Below, piece after piece: positions 48,594 to 58,063 of a DNA stretch of 64,000 bases; the stretch's first letter is position 1; each line of letters opens with the position of its first letter. The notes below the pieces were generated by a model, which worked only from the letters and a program-made list of their open reading frames with translations, made no database searches and had not been told where the DNA came from. Source of the DNA: an uncultured Mailhella sp. (GTDB lineage: Bacteria; Desulfobacterota; Desulfovibrionia; Desulfovibrionales; Desulfovibrionaceae); assembly GCF_963931295.1 (NCBI RefSeq), contig NZ_OZ007001.1, positions 1,054,001 through 1,118,000 on the forward strand, in the 5' to 3' direction. The position numbers were made by a program, and so were the translations under genes.

Positions 48594-48822
48594 GATGGTC
48601 ATTTTGACCGACTTTACCCCACTTTTATTAGATTATATATTTCACCTAGTTATTGAATTTTTATCCTGCCAAAAAGCCGCCGACTTCGATTGGACTTTAT
48701 GCCGTTTGTGGGGCATAGTGTGGGGCAGATGAAAACGGCTATTTCCGCCGTTATCAACGGATTAAAGCCCATTCTATCCCGTATATGTGGGGCAGAGCAC
48801 ACTAAAAAAGGTCAAAGGTAGT
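48594..48822. other. Integrase upstream region with TGTGGGGCA repeats
   Basis: No gene is seen. TGTGGGGCA occurs three times near 48,700-48,790 and could be arm-type integrase sites. Confidence 0.4.
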
Positions 48823-50064
48823 ATGGCAAGCAGAAAAAGACAGTCGGTCGTAGGCTATGCGGGGGTGTACTTTGTTGAAGTTCCACGTTCAACAGGGCAC
48901 GGACTGGAAAAGGTCTATTACATTCGATACCGCAAACAGGGGAAGCTCATCGAGGAGAAAGTCGGCGGACAATACCGCGACAACATGACCGCCGCCAAAG
49001 CCTCCAGCATCCGTGGACTCCGTATGGAGGGCAAAGATGCCTCCAACGAGGAAAAACGCGCTGCTGTTCGAGCCGCAAAGATGGCCGAGGAATCACGATA
49101 CAGTTTCAACAGATTGTGGAGCCTGTTCGAGGAAGCCAAAAGCTCCAATCGTTCCATCAAGGATGACCGTATCCGCTTCAACCTTCATATCGCTCCGTCT
49201 CTGGGAACGAAAAGCATTCCCGAACTGACCATCCACGATATAGACAAGCTCCGCGCCAAACTGGAAAAAGCAGGTAAGTCTCCGCAGACCGTCAAGCACG
49301 TTCTGACGCTGGTCAAACGCATACTGAATTTCGCCTTGCAAAAAGGATATATCGACTTCATTCCCGGCACTCTCCGCATCACCATGCCCACGGTGGACAA
49401 CAGGGTCACGGAAAATCTTACTCCCGAACAAGTCCAGAACCTGCTGAAGGCACTGGACGAAGAGCCGGACCAGACGCTGGCATCTCTCGTGCGCCTGGCG
49501 CTGTTCACCGGAATGCGCCGCAGCGCCCTTCTCAACCTGCAATGGGAAGACCTTGATTTTGAGCGGGGATTCATCACATTGCGGGGGTCAGTCGCCAAGA
49601 AAGGCAAAACAGAAATCATCCCCATGAACGATCAGGCACGGGCTATTCTGACAGCTCTGCCGCAGACCAAAAGTCCTTACGTTTTTCCCGGTCGGTATGA
49701 TGACAAGCCAAGGGGTAATATTACGGACATGCTCAGGAGGGTGAAAGAGAAAGCCGGATTACCCGAATCATTCCGCCCTCTGCATGGTCTGCGTCATTCA
49801 TTTGCCTCATGGCTGGCAAATTCCGGGCAGATTTCCATGTATGAGCTGCAAAAACTGCTGACCCATTCCAGTCCGCAGATGACACAGCGTTACGCTCATT
49901 TGCATGATGACGCGTTGAAAAAGGCCTCCGGTGTGGCAGGTGTGCTGTTTGGTTCCATACATCCCTCTTCTCAAGAAGATAAGGATACGGTAGAAACAGG
50001 ACAAGCAGCATCGAAGGCAGGCAGCAAGAAAAAACATGTTTCTCCCGCCCAGAATGACAGCTGA
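48823..50064 (+). CDS. Tyrosine integrase (segment 3)
   Basis: The ATG at 48823 starts MASRKRQSVVGYAGVYF and gives 413 residues. It has a SAM-like core-binding domain (about 90-190) and a catalytic domain with TGMRRSALLNLQWED, HGLRHSFASWLANSG, THSSPQMTQRYAHL (His and Tyr region). It starts 230 bases right of att core 3 and points away from it. It differs from the segment 2 integrase, so the two islands arrived separately. Confidence 0.93.
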   Translation: MASRKRQSVVGYAGVYFVEVPRSTGHGLEKVYYIRYRKQGKLIEEKVGGQYRDNMTAAKASSIRGLRMEGKDASNEEKRAAVRAAKMAEESRYSFNRLWSLFEEAKSSNRSIKDDRIRFNLHIAPSLGTKSIPELTIHDIDKLRAKLEKAGKSPQTVKHVLTLVKRILNFALQKGYIDFIPGTLRITMPTVDNRVTENLTPEQVQNLLKALDEEPDQTLASLVRLALFTGMRRSALLNLQWEDLDFERGFITLRGSVAKKGKTEIIPMNDQARAILTALPQTKSPYVFPGRYDDKPRGNITDMLRRVKEKAGLPESFRPLHGLRHSFASWLANSGQISMYELQKLLTHSSPQMTQRYAHLHDDALKKASGVAGVLFGSIHPSSQEDKDTVETGQAASKAGSKKKHVSPAQNDS

Positions 50065-50076
50065 CCTTCTACACGA

Positions 50077-50105
50077 CAATTTTGCAGCAAACTGCTGCAA
50101 AATTG
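50077..50105. promoter_or_regulatory. Palindrome upstream of yhcG-like gene
   Basis: CAATTTTGCAGCA and TGCTGCAAAATTG form a perfect 13-base arm pair around AAC, just before the ribosome site of the next gene. A similar palindrome lies inside that gene at 50412-50441. Confidence 0.6.
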
Positions 50106-50120
50106 ATTCTGGAGCAGAGT

Positions 50121-51158
50121 ATGGCAAAAGATTACCCCATCCCCACAAATTATCATGTAATTTTTGAAGAGCTGAAATATCAGGTTCACACTGCCCGGAT
50201 GCGGGCCACGCTTGCGGCCAATAGTGAGCTTGTGGGCCTTTATCTGGAGATAGGCCGTAAAATTCTTGAGCAACAGCGTCAGGAAGGATGGGGTACCGGA
50301 GTCATCGGCAAACTGGCTGATGACCTGCGGACTGCCTTTCCCGACATGAAGGGATTTTCGCCGCGTAATCTGTCTTACATGCGACAAGCTGCTGAGATTT
50401 TTGGTGAACACCAAATTTTGCAACAAGTTGCTGCAAAATTGCCCTGGGGACATATCATGGTGCTCATCAACAAGCTCAAGACGGAAAACACGCGCCTCTG
50501 GTACGGCCAGCAAGCTATAGAGCATGGCTGGTCCCGTGCAATTTTGACCATGCAGATAGAAAGCCGTTTATACGAACGTCAGGCAAGCTCGCTAAAAGTC
50601 AACAACTTCAAGGACCATTTGCCTGTTCCTCAGTCGGATATGGCTTACGAGGTTCTGAAAGATCCGTACATTTTTGATTTCCTTTCCGTGGGAGAAAAAG
50701 CTCAGGAACGGGAAATCGAACGGGAATTGGTCAGGCATATTACTGAATTTCTGCTCGAACTTGGTTCTGGCTTTTCCTATGTAGGCAAGCAGGTTCATCT
50801 TGAAGTTGCTGGAGAGGATTTCTTTTTAGACCTCTTGTTTTACCATCTCAAATTACGCTGTTATGTTGTTATTGAACTAAAGGCAGGCGAATTCAAGCCC
50901 GAATATGCAGGGAAGCTCAATTTTTATTGTTCTGCCGTGGACAACGAACTTCGTCATGAATATGATAACCCGACTATTGGTCTTATTCTATGCAAAAACA
51001 AAAACAAACTCCTTGCTGAATACGCTTTACGAAATATAACAACGCCTTTGGCTGTTTCTGAGTATGCTCTGACACGGGCCATTCCTGAAGAATTCAAAAC
51101 AAGTCTGCCGAGCGTTGAAGAGATTGAAAAAGAACTGGATACAGGTAAACAGGAATAA
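50121..51158 (+). CDS. YhcG/DUF1016 family PD-(D/E)XK nuclease
   Basis: The ATG at 50121 with GGAG gives 345 residues. The N-terminal DUF1016 domain has LVGLYLEIGRKI, FSPRNLSYMRQ and KLPWGHIMVLI. The C-terminal part has a PD-(D/E)xK core: EDFFLDLLFYH followed by RCYVVIELKAGEFKPEYAGKL is shortened here to its key residues Asp, Glu and Lys. Such proteins are common in defence islands. It is followed 3 bases later by a membrane protein gene. Confidence 0.9.
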   Translation: MAKDYPIPTNYHVIFEELKYQVHTARMRATLAANSELVGLYLEIGRKILEQQRQEGWGTGVIGKLADDLRTAFPDMKGFSPRNLSYMRQAAEIFGEHQILQQVAAKLPWGHIMVLINKLKTENTRLWYGQQAIEHGWSRAILTMQIESRLYERQASSLKVNNFKDHLPVPQSDMAYEVLKDPYIFDFLSVGEKAQEREIERELVRHITEFLLELGSGFSYVGKQVHLEVAGEDFFLDLLFYHLKLRCYVVIELKAGEFKPEYAGKLNFYCSAVDNELRHEYDNPTIGLILCKNKNKLLAEYALRNITTPLAVSEYALTRAIPEEFKTSLPSVEEIEKELDTGKQE

Positions 51159-51161
51159 CAC

Positions 51162-52244
51162 ATGCTTCCTTCATCAACAAAATTAACCATTTTGCAGCGT
51201 GGCGTAGCACAAAAATGTGCGGTATTTTGTACATATATTATCAGTATTACTGTTACAGCATTTATTCTCGATTGGCTGGACAAGAAAACATTTCTGAAGA
51301 TCGTCCATGAAGTACATAAACAAGGCTCTATTTCTGAGCAGGCTGTCAATGCGTTTACCCTTCTCATTGAATCGCGTGAGGGAATATTCTTTCTCAATCT
51401 TATTTTTATTGGAATTATTTGCGGAGTTGTCGGCTTGCTTATCATTCGACAATCCGCAAAGCTCCAATGGTCAAAACCAGTTGTTCTCCCCAAGGTTATT
51501 GAATTCAAACAGGCCATGCAGCATATCGGCATAAATAGCCCTGAAGACCGGATAGACTTTGTTCGCAAGCAGGGAGTTCCCATTTTTATAGCATCTGAAC
51601 CATTTCTTGAACTGGAACAATATAATGTCCCCGTACGCCTGTATGCTTTTGCGTATGACTCAAATCTTAGCGATGCGAATATTTTCAGCATGTATATAGG
51701 CCAACAACGTCTGTGCCTTGACGCTGCCGATTATGAATATCTTCTGAAAAAGTATGGACAGGAAGCTCTTTCTGCCTATGCAACGCGTATTCGCGATCTG
51801 GAAGAGACCATCACCAATCTACAGGGCGCATTCTCGGTACAGCAGACAAAAATGAATGAACTCACAGAGCAAAATCAGGGATTGCTCGCTGAAAAAGTTG
51901 AATACCAAAATAAAAAGCGAACCCTTTCCGGCAGAGAAAAGAGCCTGGAAAGCCGGGAAAACGTCAAGCTGCCTGTCCGGCGTATTTTCTATCCTCTGGT
52001 GAATCGACTCATTGCCGAGGCCAAGCCGGGAACAAAGTATACCCGTACCAACATTCAGGAAGAATTTTTGCGGGAACTTGACTCCTTCCCCGAACTCAAG
52101 CCTGCGATTCGGGACGCGCTTCATACCCCCAAAAAAGCCCAAAACAACACTCCCTTTGACTTGACAGGCTGGGCTATGGAAGAAATTCGCCTTGCCCTGG
52201 GTGAGTACGCTCAAACAAGTCCGGGGCGCGACAGGGAATACTGA
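51162..52244 (+). CDS. Membrane protein with coiled coil, unknown function
   Basis: The 360-residue protein has two N-terminal membrane helices (about residues 20-38 and 75-95), a soluble middle domain (about 115-215), a coiled coil (about 215-270) and a folded C-terminus with RRIFYPLVNRLIAEAKPG. It begins 3 bases after the yhcG-like gene, so they are likely cotranscribed and may function together. I do not recognise the family. Confidence 0.75.
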   Translation: MLPSSTKLTILQRGVAQKCAVFCTYIISITVTAFILDWLDKKTFLKIVHEVHKQGSISEQAVNAFTLLIESREGIFFLNLIFIGIICGVVGLLIIRQSAKLQWSKPVVLPKVIEFKQAMQHIGINSPEDRIDFVRKQGVPIFIASEPFLELEQYNVPVRLYAFAYDSNLSDANIFSMYIGQQRLCLDAADYEYLLKKYGQEALSAYATRIRDLEETITNLQGAFSVQQTKMNELTEQNQGLLAEKVEYQNKKRTLSGREKSLESRENVKLPVRRIFYPLVNRLIAEAKPGTKYTRTNIQEEFLRELDSFPELKPAIRDALHTPKKAQNNTPFDLTGWAMEEIRLALGEYAQTSPGRDREY

Positions 52245-52341
52245 ATTTCCGCTCTAATCTCTCAGCTCTGTGAAAGATTTTTTGCGGCACCCCACACAAC
52301 TCAATATTTTTTTAACAATTTGAAATTATTTAACAAACATA

Positions 52342-52379
52342 AAAATCTCCGAGTTTAGACAGAACTCGGAGATTTTTTC
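52342..52379 (+). terminator. Rho-independent terminator
   Basis: AAATCTCCGAGTT pairs with AACTCGGAGATTT and is followed by a T run. It ends the nuclease/membrane protein operon. Confidence 0.93.
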
Positions 52380-52486
52380 TTTTCTCCGGCACAGAAACGG
52401 GAATTTTATTCTTTTTCAAGACCGGTATCCTTCCTTCAAACACCGCCTGACATAAGTTCACGCGGACAATCCCATGAAGGAAGGAT

Positions 52487-52717
52487 ATGATCATGACTCC
52501 CAAACAAAAACTCAATACTCAGGAAGCGGCTGCCTATCTCGGCATCCAGCCCAACACTCTTGAAGTCTGGCGCTGCAAGCATAAAGGACCTCGATATGCC
52601 AAACTCGGCACCCGCGTCATTTATGACAAGGCAGACCTTGACGAGTTCTTTGCTTCCCGTTCCATAGAAACGCTGGAAAGCGCCAAACGCGATCGCCGCT
52701 ACAGGAGCCAGCGATGA
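52487..52717 (+). CDS. HTH excisionase/AlpA-like regulator
   Basis: The 76-residue protein has LNTQEAAAYLGIQPNTLEVWR, shown here without its continuation, a MerR-type helix-turn-helix of the HTH_17/excisionase family, followed by GTRVIYDKADLDEFF. A second ATG two codons later is an equally good start. It takes the same place before the primase as AlpA does in segment 2. Confidence 0.87.
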   Translation: MIMTPKQKLNTQEAAAYLGIQPNTLEVWRCKHKGPRYAKLGTRVIYDKADLDEFFASRSIETLESAKRDRRYRSQR

Positions 52718-52776
52718 ATCTCCGTCTTTTTCATAGTATGCAGTTTCTGCCTGCCCATCCCGGAGGCGAAGCATGA
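52714..52776 (+). CDS. Possible 20-residue coupling ORF
   Basis: An ATG overlaps the HTH stop codon after AGGAGCCAGCG, and the frame ([20 protein letters not shown]) ends overlapping the primase start. It may only serve translational coupling. Confidence 0.35.
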   Translation: MNLRLFHSMQFLPAHPGGEA

Positions 52777-55385
52777 GCGCGGATATTCAGCAAGCCTTTG
52801 CCGAGCAGCTCCGGGCAGCCGGACTGATTGTCGAGCAGGTGGAAATGGACGGGAGCCTGCACCGTTGCGGCACGGAAGGCAGACCGCATCGCAGGGACGG
52901 AGCGTACAAGGCGTTTTCCGATGTGCCCGCCTCGCTCTGGTGGAAGAACTGGCGCACTGGCGACGAAGGGACATGGACATACAAACCTAAGAAAGAACTG
53001 ACCGCCGCCGAGCGGGATGCTCTGCGCGAACGCTTCAGGGCTATCCGGGCGGACAAGGAAACGGAGCAGACCCGCCGCTGGCAGGCGGCCGCAAAGCTGG
53101 CCGCAAGCATCTGGAATCATGCCCTGCTCGCTGATGCCGGGCATCCTTACCTGCAAAGGAAGCAAGTCCCCTGCATAGGACTGCGCCGGACAAAAGACGG
53201 GCGTCTGATTATCCCTGTTCTGAACCAGTCCGGCAGGATACAAAGTCTGCAATTCATCCTGCCGGAACAAACTGCCGAGGGTACGGACAAGTTCTTTCTC
53301 AAGGGAGGACGCACGGCGGGAGGCTTCTTTTCCCTTTCCGCCGGAGACGGGAAGAAAGACGGACCCCTGCTGATTGCCGAGGGGTATGCCACAGCGACCA
53401 GTCTTCATCTGGCAACCGGTTATGCCTGTCTTGTGGCCTTCAACGCCGGGAATCTGAAAGCCGTGGCCGTCATGGCCAGAGAGAGGTATGCAAAGCGTGA
53501 AATCATCCTCTGTGCCGATAACGACACGGAGACACAAGGGAATCCCGGCAAGAAAATGGCCTCTCTGGCGGCTCAGGCCGTGGGCGGCAAGCTGTCCGTC
53601 TGCCCGGCTCACGAAGGCAGGGCGACGGATTTCAACGATCTGCATCGGCTGAGCTCCCTTGAGGCCGTCCGTGCCGTTGTGGAAACAGCACGCAAACAGG
53701 ATGACGACTGCCCCATGCCGGAAGGCTTTTTTCTGGTGAAGGAAGGCAGACGCGCCGGGCTGTACAAGCTGGAGACCAAATCGGACGGAGACAGTCAGGA
53801 AATCCGGCTTGGCCCTCCTCTTCTGATCAAAGGCATGACACGGGGAGCGGACGGCAACGAATGGGGCCTGATGCTGGAATGGATTGACCCGGACGGCAAC
53901 AAGCACGCATGGGCCATGCCCGTGGAAATGCTGTTCCGGCAGGGAAGCGACTGGTACAGCATACTGGCCTCCGGCGGCTGGTTCGGCAATCCTTCCACCC
54001 GGTCGAAGCTGGCGGCATTTCTGTCTACAGTCCGCCCCCTTAGAAGGATACGCTGTGTTTTGCGCACGGGCTGGCATGAATCCGTCTACGTGCTTCCCGA
54101 TACCGTTTACGGCGTAACAGAAGAAGACACCGTGCTGCAATCCTCGCAGCATGGCGGATTGTACCGTACATCTGGAACGCTGGAAGGCTGGCGGGAGATA
54201 GCGGAATTGTGCGTCGGCAACTCCCGTCTCAGTTTCGCGCTATGTGCGGCCTTCGCCGGGCCTTTGCTTCGCCCTGCCGGTCTGGAAGGCGGCGGCTTCA
54301 GCTTTGAGGGAGGCTCATCCTCCGGCAAGACCACGGCCTTGCAGATCGCCGCCTCCGTCTGGGGCGGCCCTGAGCATGTCCGAAGCTGGCGGGCTACGGA
54401 CAACGGGCTTGAAGGCATCGCCGCCCTGCACAACGACAATGTGCTGATTCTGGATGAAATGGGGCAGGTCAACGGACGTGTTCTTGCCGAATGCGCCTAC
54501 ATGCTGGCCAACGGACAGGGCAAAGGCCGCTCGAACCGTGAAGGCGGAATTCGTCGTTCCCAGAACTGGCGTCTGCTTTTTCTCTCCAGCGGCGAACTTG
54601 GGCTTTCCGACAAGCTGGCCGAGAACGGTCTGAAATCCAGAGGCGGGCAGGAAGTGCGTTTCGTGGGCCTGCCTGTGGACTCGTCCATGCTTACCAGTCT
54701 GCACGGCCTGCCCGATGCCGGAGCCGTGGCTAATCGCATCAAACAACTTGCTTCCGAACATTACGGCCATGCGGGGCATGATTTCCTGCAAAAGCTGACG
54801 AAGGTCGAAACCCTGAACACCGTTCGGGCGGAAATTGGCACCGCAATGGCCGATGCCGTCCGGCATCTTGTCCCCGAAGGCGCTGACGGGCAGGTGCGAC
54901 GTGTGGCCATGCGTTTCGCCCTGTGCGGCATGGCCGGAACGCTGGCCGTGCGGCTGGGCATTCTTCCCGAAAAGCTGGACGTATTGAATTGCATCGAAAC
55001 CTGCTTCCGGGACTGGCTTACGGCAAGAGGCGGTACCGGAGCATCCGAGGATGCCGCCATCCTTTCCACGGTACGGCTGTTCATTGAACAGCACGGCGCA
55101 AGCCGTTTTCAGGATTTGGATACGCAAACGTCCACCTGCATCAATCGTGTGGGGTTTCAGCGCACACGTAACGGCACGACTGAGTATCTGATTCTGCCGG
55201 AAAGTTTCAAATCTGAAGTCGTCAGCGGCTATTCGGAACGACGCGCAATCAAGGTTCTTTCCGATGCTCAATGGCTTCAGACCGAACGTCCGGGACGTTT
55301 CAAATCCAGAAGAACTCTTCCAGGCATGGGGCGTCAGGAATGTTACGTTCTTGTCCTCCCTCAGGAAGAAGAGATTGCTTCATAA
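52773..55385 (+). CDS. Toprim-DUF927 primase/helicase
   Basis: The 870-residue protein has an N-terminal segment ([17 protein letters not shown]) related to that of the segment 2 primase, a Toprim domain ([22 protein letters not shown]) and a DUF927 ATPase domain with P-loop [16 protein letters not shown] (about residue 508) and Walker [10 protein letters not shown] (about 555). It probably supports replication of the excised island. GGAGG precedes the ATG. Confidence 0.91.
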   Translation: MSADIQQAFAEQLRAAGLIVEQVEMDGSLHRCGTEGRPHRRDGAYKAFSDVPASLWWKNWRTGDEGTWTYKPKKELTAAERDALRERFRAIRADKETEQTRRWQAAAKLAASIWNHALLADAGHPYLQRKQVPCIGLRRTKDGRLIIPVLNQSGRIQSLQFILPEQTAEGTDKFFLKGGRTAGGFFSLSAGDGKKDGPLLIAEGYATATSLHLATGYACLVAFNAGNLKAVAVMARERYAKREIILCADNDTETQGNPGKKMASLAAQAVGGKLSVCPAHEGRATDFNDLHRLSSLEAVRAVVETARKQDDDCPMPEGFFLVKEGRRAGLYKLETKSDGDSQEIRLGPPLLIKGMTRGADGNEWGLMLEWIDPDGNKHAWAMPVEMLFRQGSDWYSILASGGWFGNPSTRSKLAAFLSTVRPLRRIRCVLRTGWHESVYVLPDTVYGVTEEDTVLQSSQHGGLYRTSGTLEGWREIAELCVGNSRLSFALCAAFAGPLLRPAGLEGGGFSFEGGSSSGKTTALQIAASVWGGPEHVRSWRATDNGLEGIAALHNDNVLILDEMGQVNGRVLAECAYMLANGQGKGRSNREGGIRRSQNWRLLFLSSGELGLSDKLAENGLKSRGGQEVRFVGLPVDSSMLTSLHGLPDAGAVANRIKQLASEHYGHAGHDFLQKLTKVETLNTVRAEIGTAMADAVRHLVPEGADGQVRRVAMRFALCGMAGTLAVRLGILPEKLDVLNCIETCFRDWLTARGGTGASEDAAILSTVRLFIEQHGASRFQDLDTQTSTCINRVGFQRTRNGTTEYLILPESFKSEVVSGYSERRAIKVLSDAQWLQTERPGRFKSRRTLPGMGRQECYVLVLPQEEEIAS

Positions 55386-55400
55386 CCTTTGTTCCAAAAC

Positions 55401-55619
55401 ACTGTCCCAAGTGTCCCAACTGTCCCAATAATAATATATTCAATATGTTATTGTGGGACAGTCGGCAAATTTGGAAAGTGTCCCACAAAAAAAGTGTCCC
55501 AATTCAACGTCTGAATTTTGGGACAGTGGGACAGTCCTCAAATACATAATTTATCATGTGTCCCACACGCAACCTATTGAAAAACAAAGTGATGGGACAG
55601 TTGGGACACTTGGGACAGT
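55401..55619. repeat. TGTCCCA repeats with a long inverted repeat (candidate origin, segment 3)
   Basis: Twelve TGTCCCA/TGGGACA copies occur between the primase and the relaxase. The outer triplets (55401-55427 and 55593-55619) are perfect inverted copies of each other over 27 bases. The interior is AT-rich. The layout fits an iteron origin. Confidence 0.7.
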
Positions 55620-55653
55620 CAAAAACAAAAGTTGAAACTCAGGAGCATGAGCC

Positions 55654-56841
55654 ATGTCCTATCTCGTACTCCATATGGACAAATTCAAGAAGGAAGCCAT
55701 ACGCGGCATCCAGAGTCACAACCGGCGGGAACGGGAGAGCCACAGCAACCCCGATATTGATTACGAAAGAAGCGCGGCGAACTACGAGCTGCACGAAGCC
55801 GCAGCATCGAACTATGCCGAAGCCATTCAGAACCGCATTGACGACCTCCTGCTGGTCAAGGCCGTGAGAAAGGACGCCGTGCGCATGTGCGGGCTTATCG
55901 TCACCTCGGACAAGGCGTTTTTTGATGGTCTCACGCCGGAAGAAACAAGGCGTTTCTTTGAGGAGAGCAAAGCCTTTCTCACGGAGTTTGTGGGCGCGGA
56001 AAATGTCGTTTCCGCAATGGTTCACATGGATGAAAAGACGCCGCACATGCATTTCCTTCATGTGCCGGTGACGCCGGACGGGAGGCTCAACGCCAACAAA
56101 ATCTATACCCGCCAGAGTCTGCGGAAACTGCAATCAGAGCTTCCCGCCTACCTGCAAAGCCGGGGCTTCAACATTGAACGCGGCGTGGAGCAGACTCCAG
56201 GCTCCGCAAAAAAGCATCTGGATACCCGCGAGTTCAAGCAGCAACAGGAAGCGTTGGAAAAACTGATTCAGGAATCCGAAGAGACTTCCCGAAATTCACG
56301 GCAGCTTATCAACGCATTGGAACAGCGTGAAGAAGAGCTGAGAAAGAACATTGAAGAATATGAGCGGCAGTCCGAGGAGGCGGAAAAAGTTCTTCGTGAA
56401 GATTCCTCTCTGCCGAAAGCCTCTCTTTTCAATTATCCGTCCGTGCTAAAAAAAGCCTCTTCCCTCATTGAAGAACTGAAAAAGGCGCTTGCCGTCAAGC
56501 ACCTGGTCCAGCAGAGGGAGGAAACGCTGCAACGGGAAGTGGATACCCTTCGCGGAAAACTGACGCGGCTTGAAGCGGGATACACGACCCACAGAAAACA
56601 AAGCCATGAGGAAAAAGAGGAGCTGGAGAAGCAGTTGAAGAAAATGAAGAGAATCATGGCAGGCTATCAGGAATTTTTGCTTCTGCCGGAAATAAGGCCG
56701 CTGCATATCGAGTTCGTGGAGCGCAAGCGCACCGAACAGCTCCAGCGCCAGCAGGAAGAGGAACGGCAGCGGCAGGAGCAGGAGGCGCGGGACAGGGAGC
56801 GTCGGCAGGCGCGCTCCGCCCGTGGCATGAGAATGAGGTAA
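55654..56841 (+). CDS. MobV-family relaxase (Pre/Mob), segment 3
   Basis: The 395-residue protein is closely similar to the segment 2 relaxase (41504-42688), with the same HMDEKTPHMHF motif and a long coiled-coil tail. The N-terminal 220 residues are almost the same in both, while the coiled coils differ more. It should nick the island's oriT for mobilization. Confidence 0.92.
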   Translation: MSYLVLHMDKFKKEAIRGIQSHNRRERESHSNPDIDYERSAANYELHEAAASNYAEAIQNRIDDLLLVKAVRKDAVRMCGLIVTSDKAFFDGLTPEETRRFFEESKAFLTEFVGAENVVSAMVHMDEKTPHMHFLHVPVTPDGRLNANKIYTRQSLRKLQSELPAYLQSRGFNIERGVEQTPGSAKKHLDTREFKQQQEALEKLIQESEETSRNSRQLINALEQREEELRKNIEEYERQSEEAEKVLREDSSLPKASLFNYPSVLKKASSLIEELKKALAVKHLVQQREETLQREVDTLRGKLTRLEAGYTTHRKQSHEEKEELEKQLKKMKRIMAGYQEFLLLPEIRPLHIEFVERKRTEQLQRQQEEERQRQEQEARDRERRQARSARGMRMR

Positions 56842-56857
56842 GGCGTCGGGAGGGAAT

Positions 56858-56911
56858 CTTCGCACAGGCCGAAGATATAGCCCACTATGCTTCACTTCGT
56901 GAAGCGTGGGC
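56858..56911 (+). promoter_or_regulatory. Twin hairpins after MobV (oriT candidate), segment 3 copy
   Basis: ATCTTCG/CGAAGAT is followed by GCCCAC-GCTTCAC/GTGAAGC-GTGGGC. It is the same pair as at 41434-41489 in the matching position after the relaxase. Confidence 0.5.
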
Positions 56912-56985
56912 GACCGTCCCGCTCGACCGGGAAGACAAAACGCCCATCCGGGGCATGGCCCCGGCGAAATACAGGAGAACACACC

Positions 56986-57384
56986 ATGACCATTACCGCG
57001 ACTCAGCTGAAGGAAATCAGACAGGAGTTTGCCGCTCTCAAACCCGCTTCCGTCACGCTGGACGGGAATCGAACCATGTCCGTGAAGGAAGCCGTCTTCG
57101 CTCTGGCCCCGACGCTGGAGCGGATGAAGAAGCGCGGCTTCGACACACAGGAGATTGTCGAGCGCCTGCACGAAAAGGGTATTGAGGTGAAGGCCCCGAC
57201 CCTCGCCAAATACCTGAGCGAGTTCAGACGGCAACGGGAAGGACGAAAGGCAAAGAAGCAAGACACACCCCCGGCCCCGGCATCCACAGGGCGGATGGCA
57301 GAAGGCGTAAAGCGTTCTGTTCCTGAAAACGAACACAGGCAGAATTCGTTCATCGTACCAGATATGCCGACTGACCGGTTATAA
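56986..57384 (+). CDS. Small HTH-like mobilization accessory protein
   Basis: The ATG at 56986 after AGGAG gives 132 residues. The middle has FDTQEIVERLHEKGIEVKAPTL followed by YLSEFRRQ, here divided at the turn, resembling the helix-turn-helix of small mobilization or plasmid accessory proteins. It follows the relaxase and hairpins, so a role in transfer is likely but unproven. Confidence 0.7.
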   Translation: MTITATQLKEIRQEFAALKPASVTLDGNRTMSVKEAVFALAPTLERMKKRGFDTQEIVERLHEKGIEVKAPTLAKYLSEFRRQREGRKAKKQDTPPAPASTGRMAEGVKRSVPENEHRQNSFIVPDMPTDRL

Positions 57385-57406
57385 GTCAACGGCAGGGAGA
57401 ATCAAT

Positions 57407-57745
57407 ATGCCCCAGACTTATGGATATGCCCGTGTATCAAGCACAGACCAGAACGAGGACCTTCTCGGCACGTTCATTGCCGACCTCGTTCTTCAGGTAC
57501 TGTCGTTCGTAGCCCAGAGCGAACGGGAAAACATCCGAAGACGACAGGCCGAAGGCATTGCAGCAGCAAAAACAAGCGGCATCAGCTTCGGAAGAGAGCC
57601 CAGCCCCCTTCCCTCCTGTTTCTCCCGCGTATACGCGCTGTGGAAGGACGGTAAAATCAACACCTCGGAAGCAGCGAGGCGCTGCGGCATGGCTCGGTCC
57701 AGTTTCCGTTACCGTGCAGGCACCTATATGAAGAACACTTCGTAA
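57407..57745 (+). pseudogene. Serine recombinase with a large in-frame deletion
   Basis: The 112-residue product starts YGYARVSSTDQNED, with the catalytic serine, then jumps directly to LLGTFIADLVLQVLSFVAQSEREN, which normally follows roughly 80 residues later. The C-terminal HTH is present. The missing part holds catalytic arginines, so strand exchange is unlikely. DNA binding may remain. Confidence 0.8.
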
Positions 57746-58063
57746 TGTCAGGGCATGGTGTATTGTTCCACCAGAAGCCGTTTCCCTTCCATTCTTCAAC
57801 GGAAACCATGTAGAACATACACCATGCCCGTGGAACCAGACGACTTCACCGGAGTTGTTCAGGAAATTCCCCGTATGCCGCCGATCGGCTATGGCAATGA
57901 CAAACGCTCCATGCTAAAACACATCAGCTTGCCGGAGTTACCCCTGCCCCACGCTGCAGGAACAGCCTATCCTGCCGGCGACCGCATTCTTTCGGGCTGT
58001 CAGAGCACTGCAGCCCCGCCGGGAATCAAGGCCCCGCCGGTGTTCCCGAACTGTGAGGTTTTC
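57746..58063. other. Right island edge with inverted repeat, no clear gene
   Basis: An inverted repeat occupies 57751-57829 (GGGCATGGTGTAT, with its complement). The rest has an open frame without recognisable features. Confidence 0.45.
57751..57829. repeat. Long inverted repeat at the island's right edge
   Basis: Arms 57751-57768 and 57813-57829 pair almost perfectly, and an inner GTTTCC/GGAAAC pair closes the loop. Confidence 0.6.

Larger units (their letters stand above)
48545..57829. mobile_element. Genomic island segment 3 (mobilizable island)
   Basis: It begins at the tRNA-Glu fragment beside an integrase gene and carries a nuclease, HTH regulator, primase, short-repeat origin-like region, relaxase and recombinase remnant. 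The right end is uncertain; I place it near the inverted repeat ending at 57829 because chromosomal-type genes follow. Confidence 0.55.

Noticed and set aside
48545..48625. Intact tRNA-Glu gene
   Set aside because: The 5' acceptor strand and D arm are absent, so only the 3' part is a tRNA sequence.
55401..55619. CRISPR array
   Set aside because: The repeats are only seven bases long, occur in both orientations and lack regular spacers. No cas genes are present in the window.
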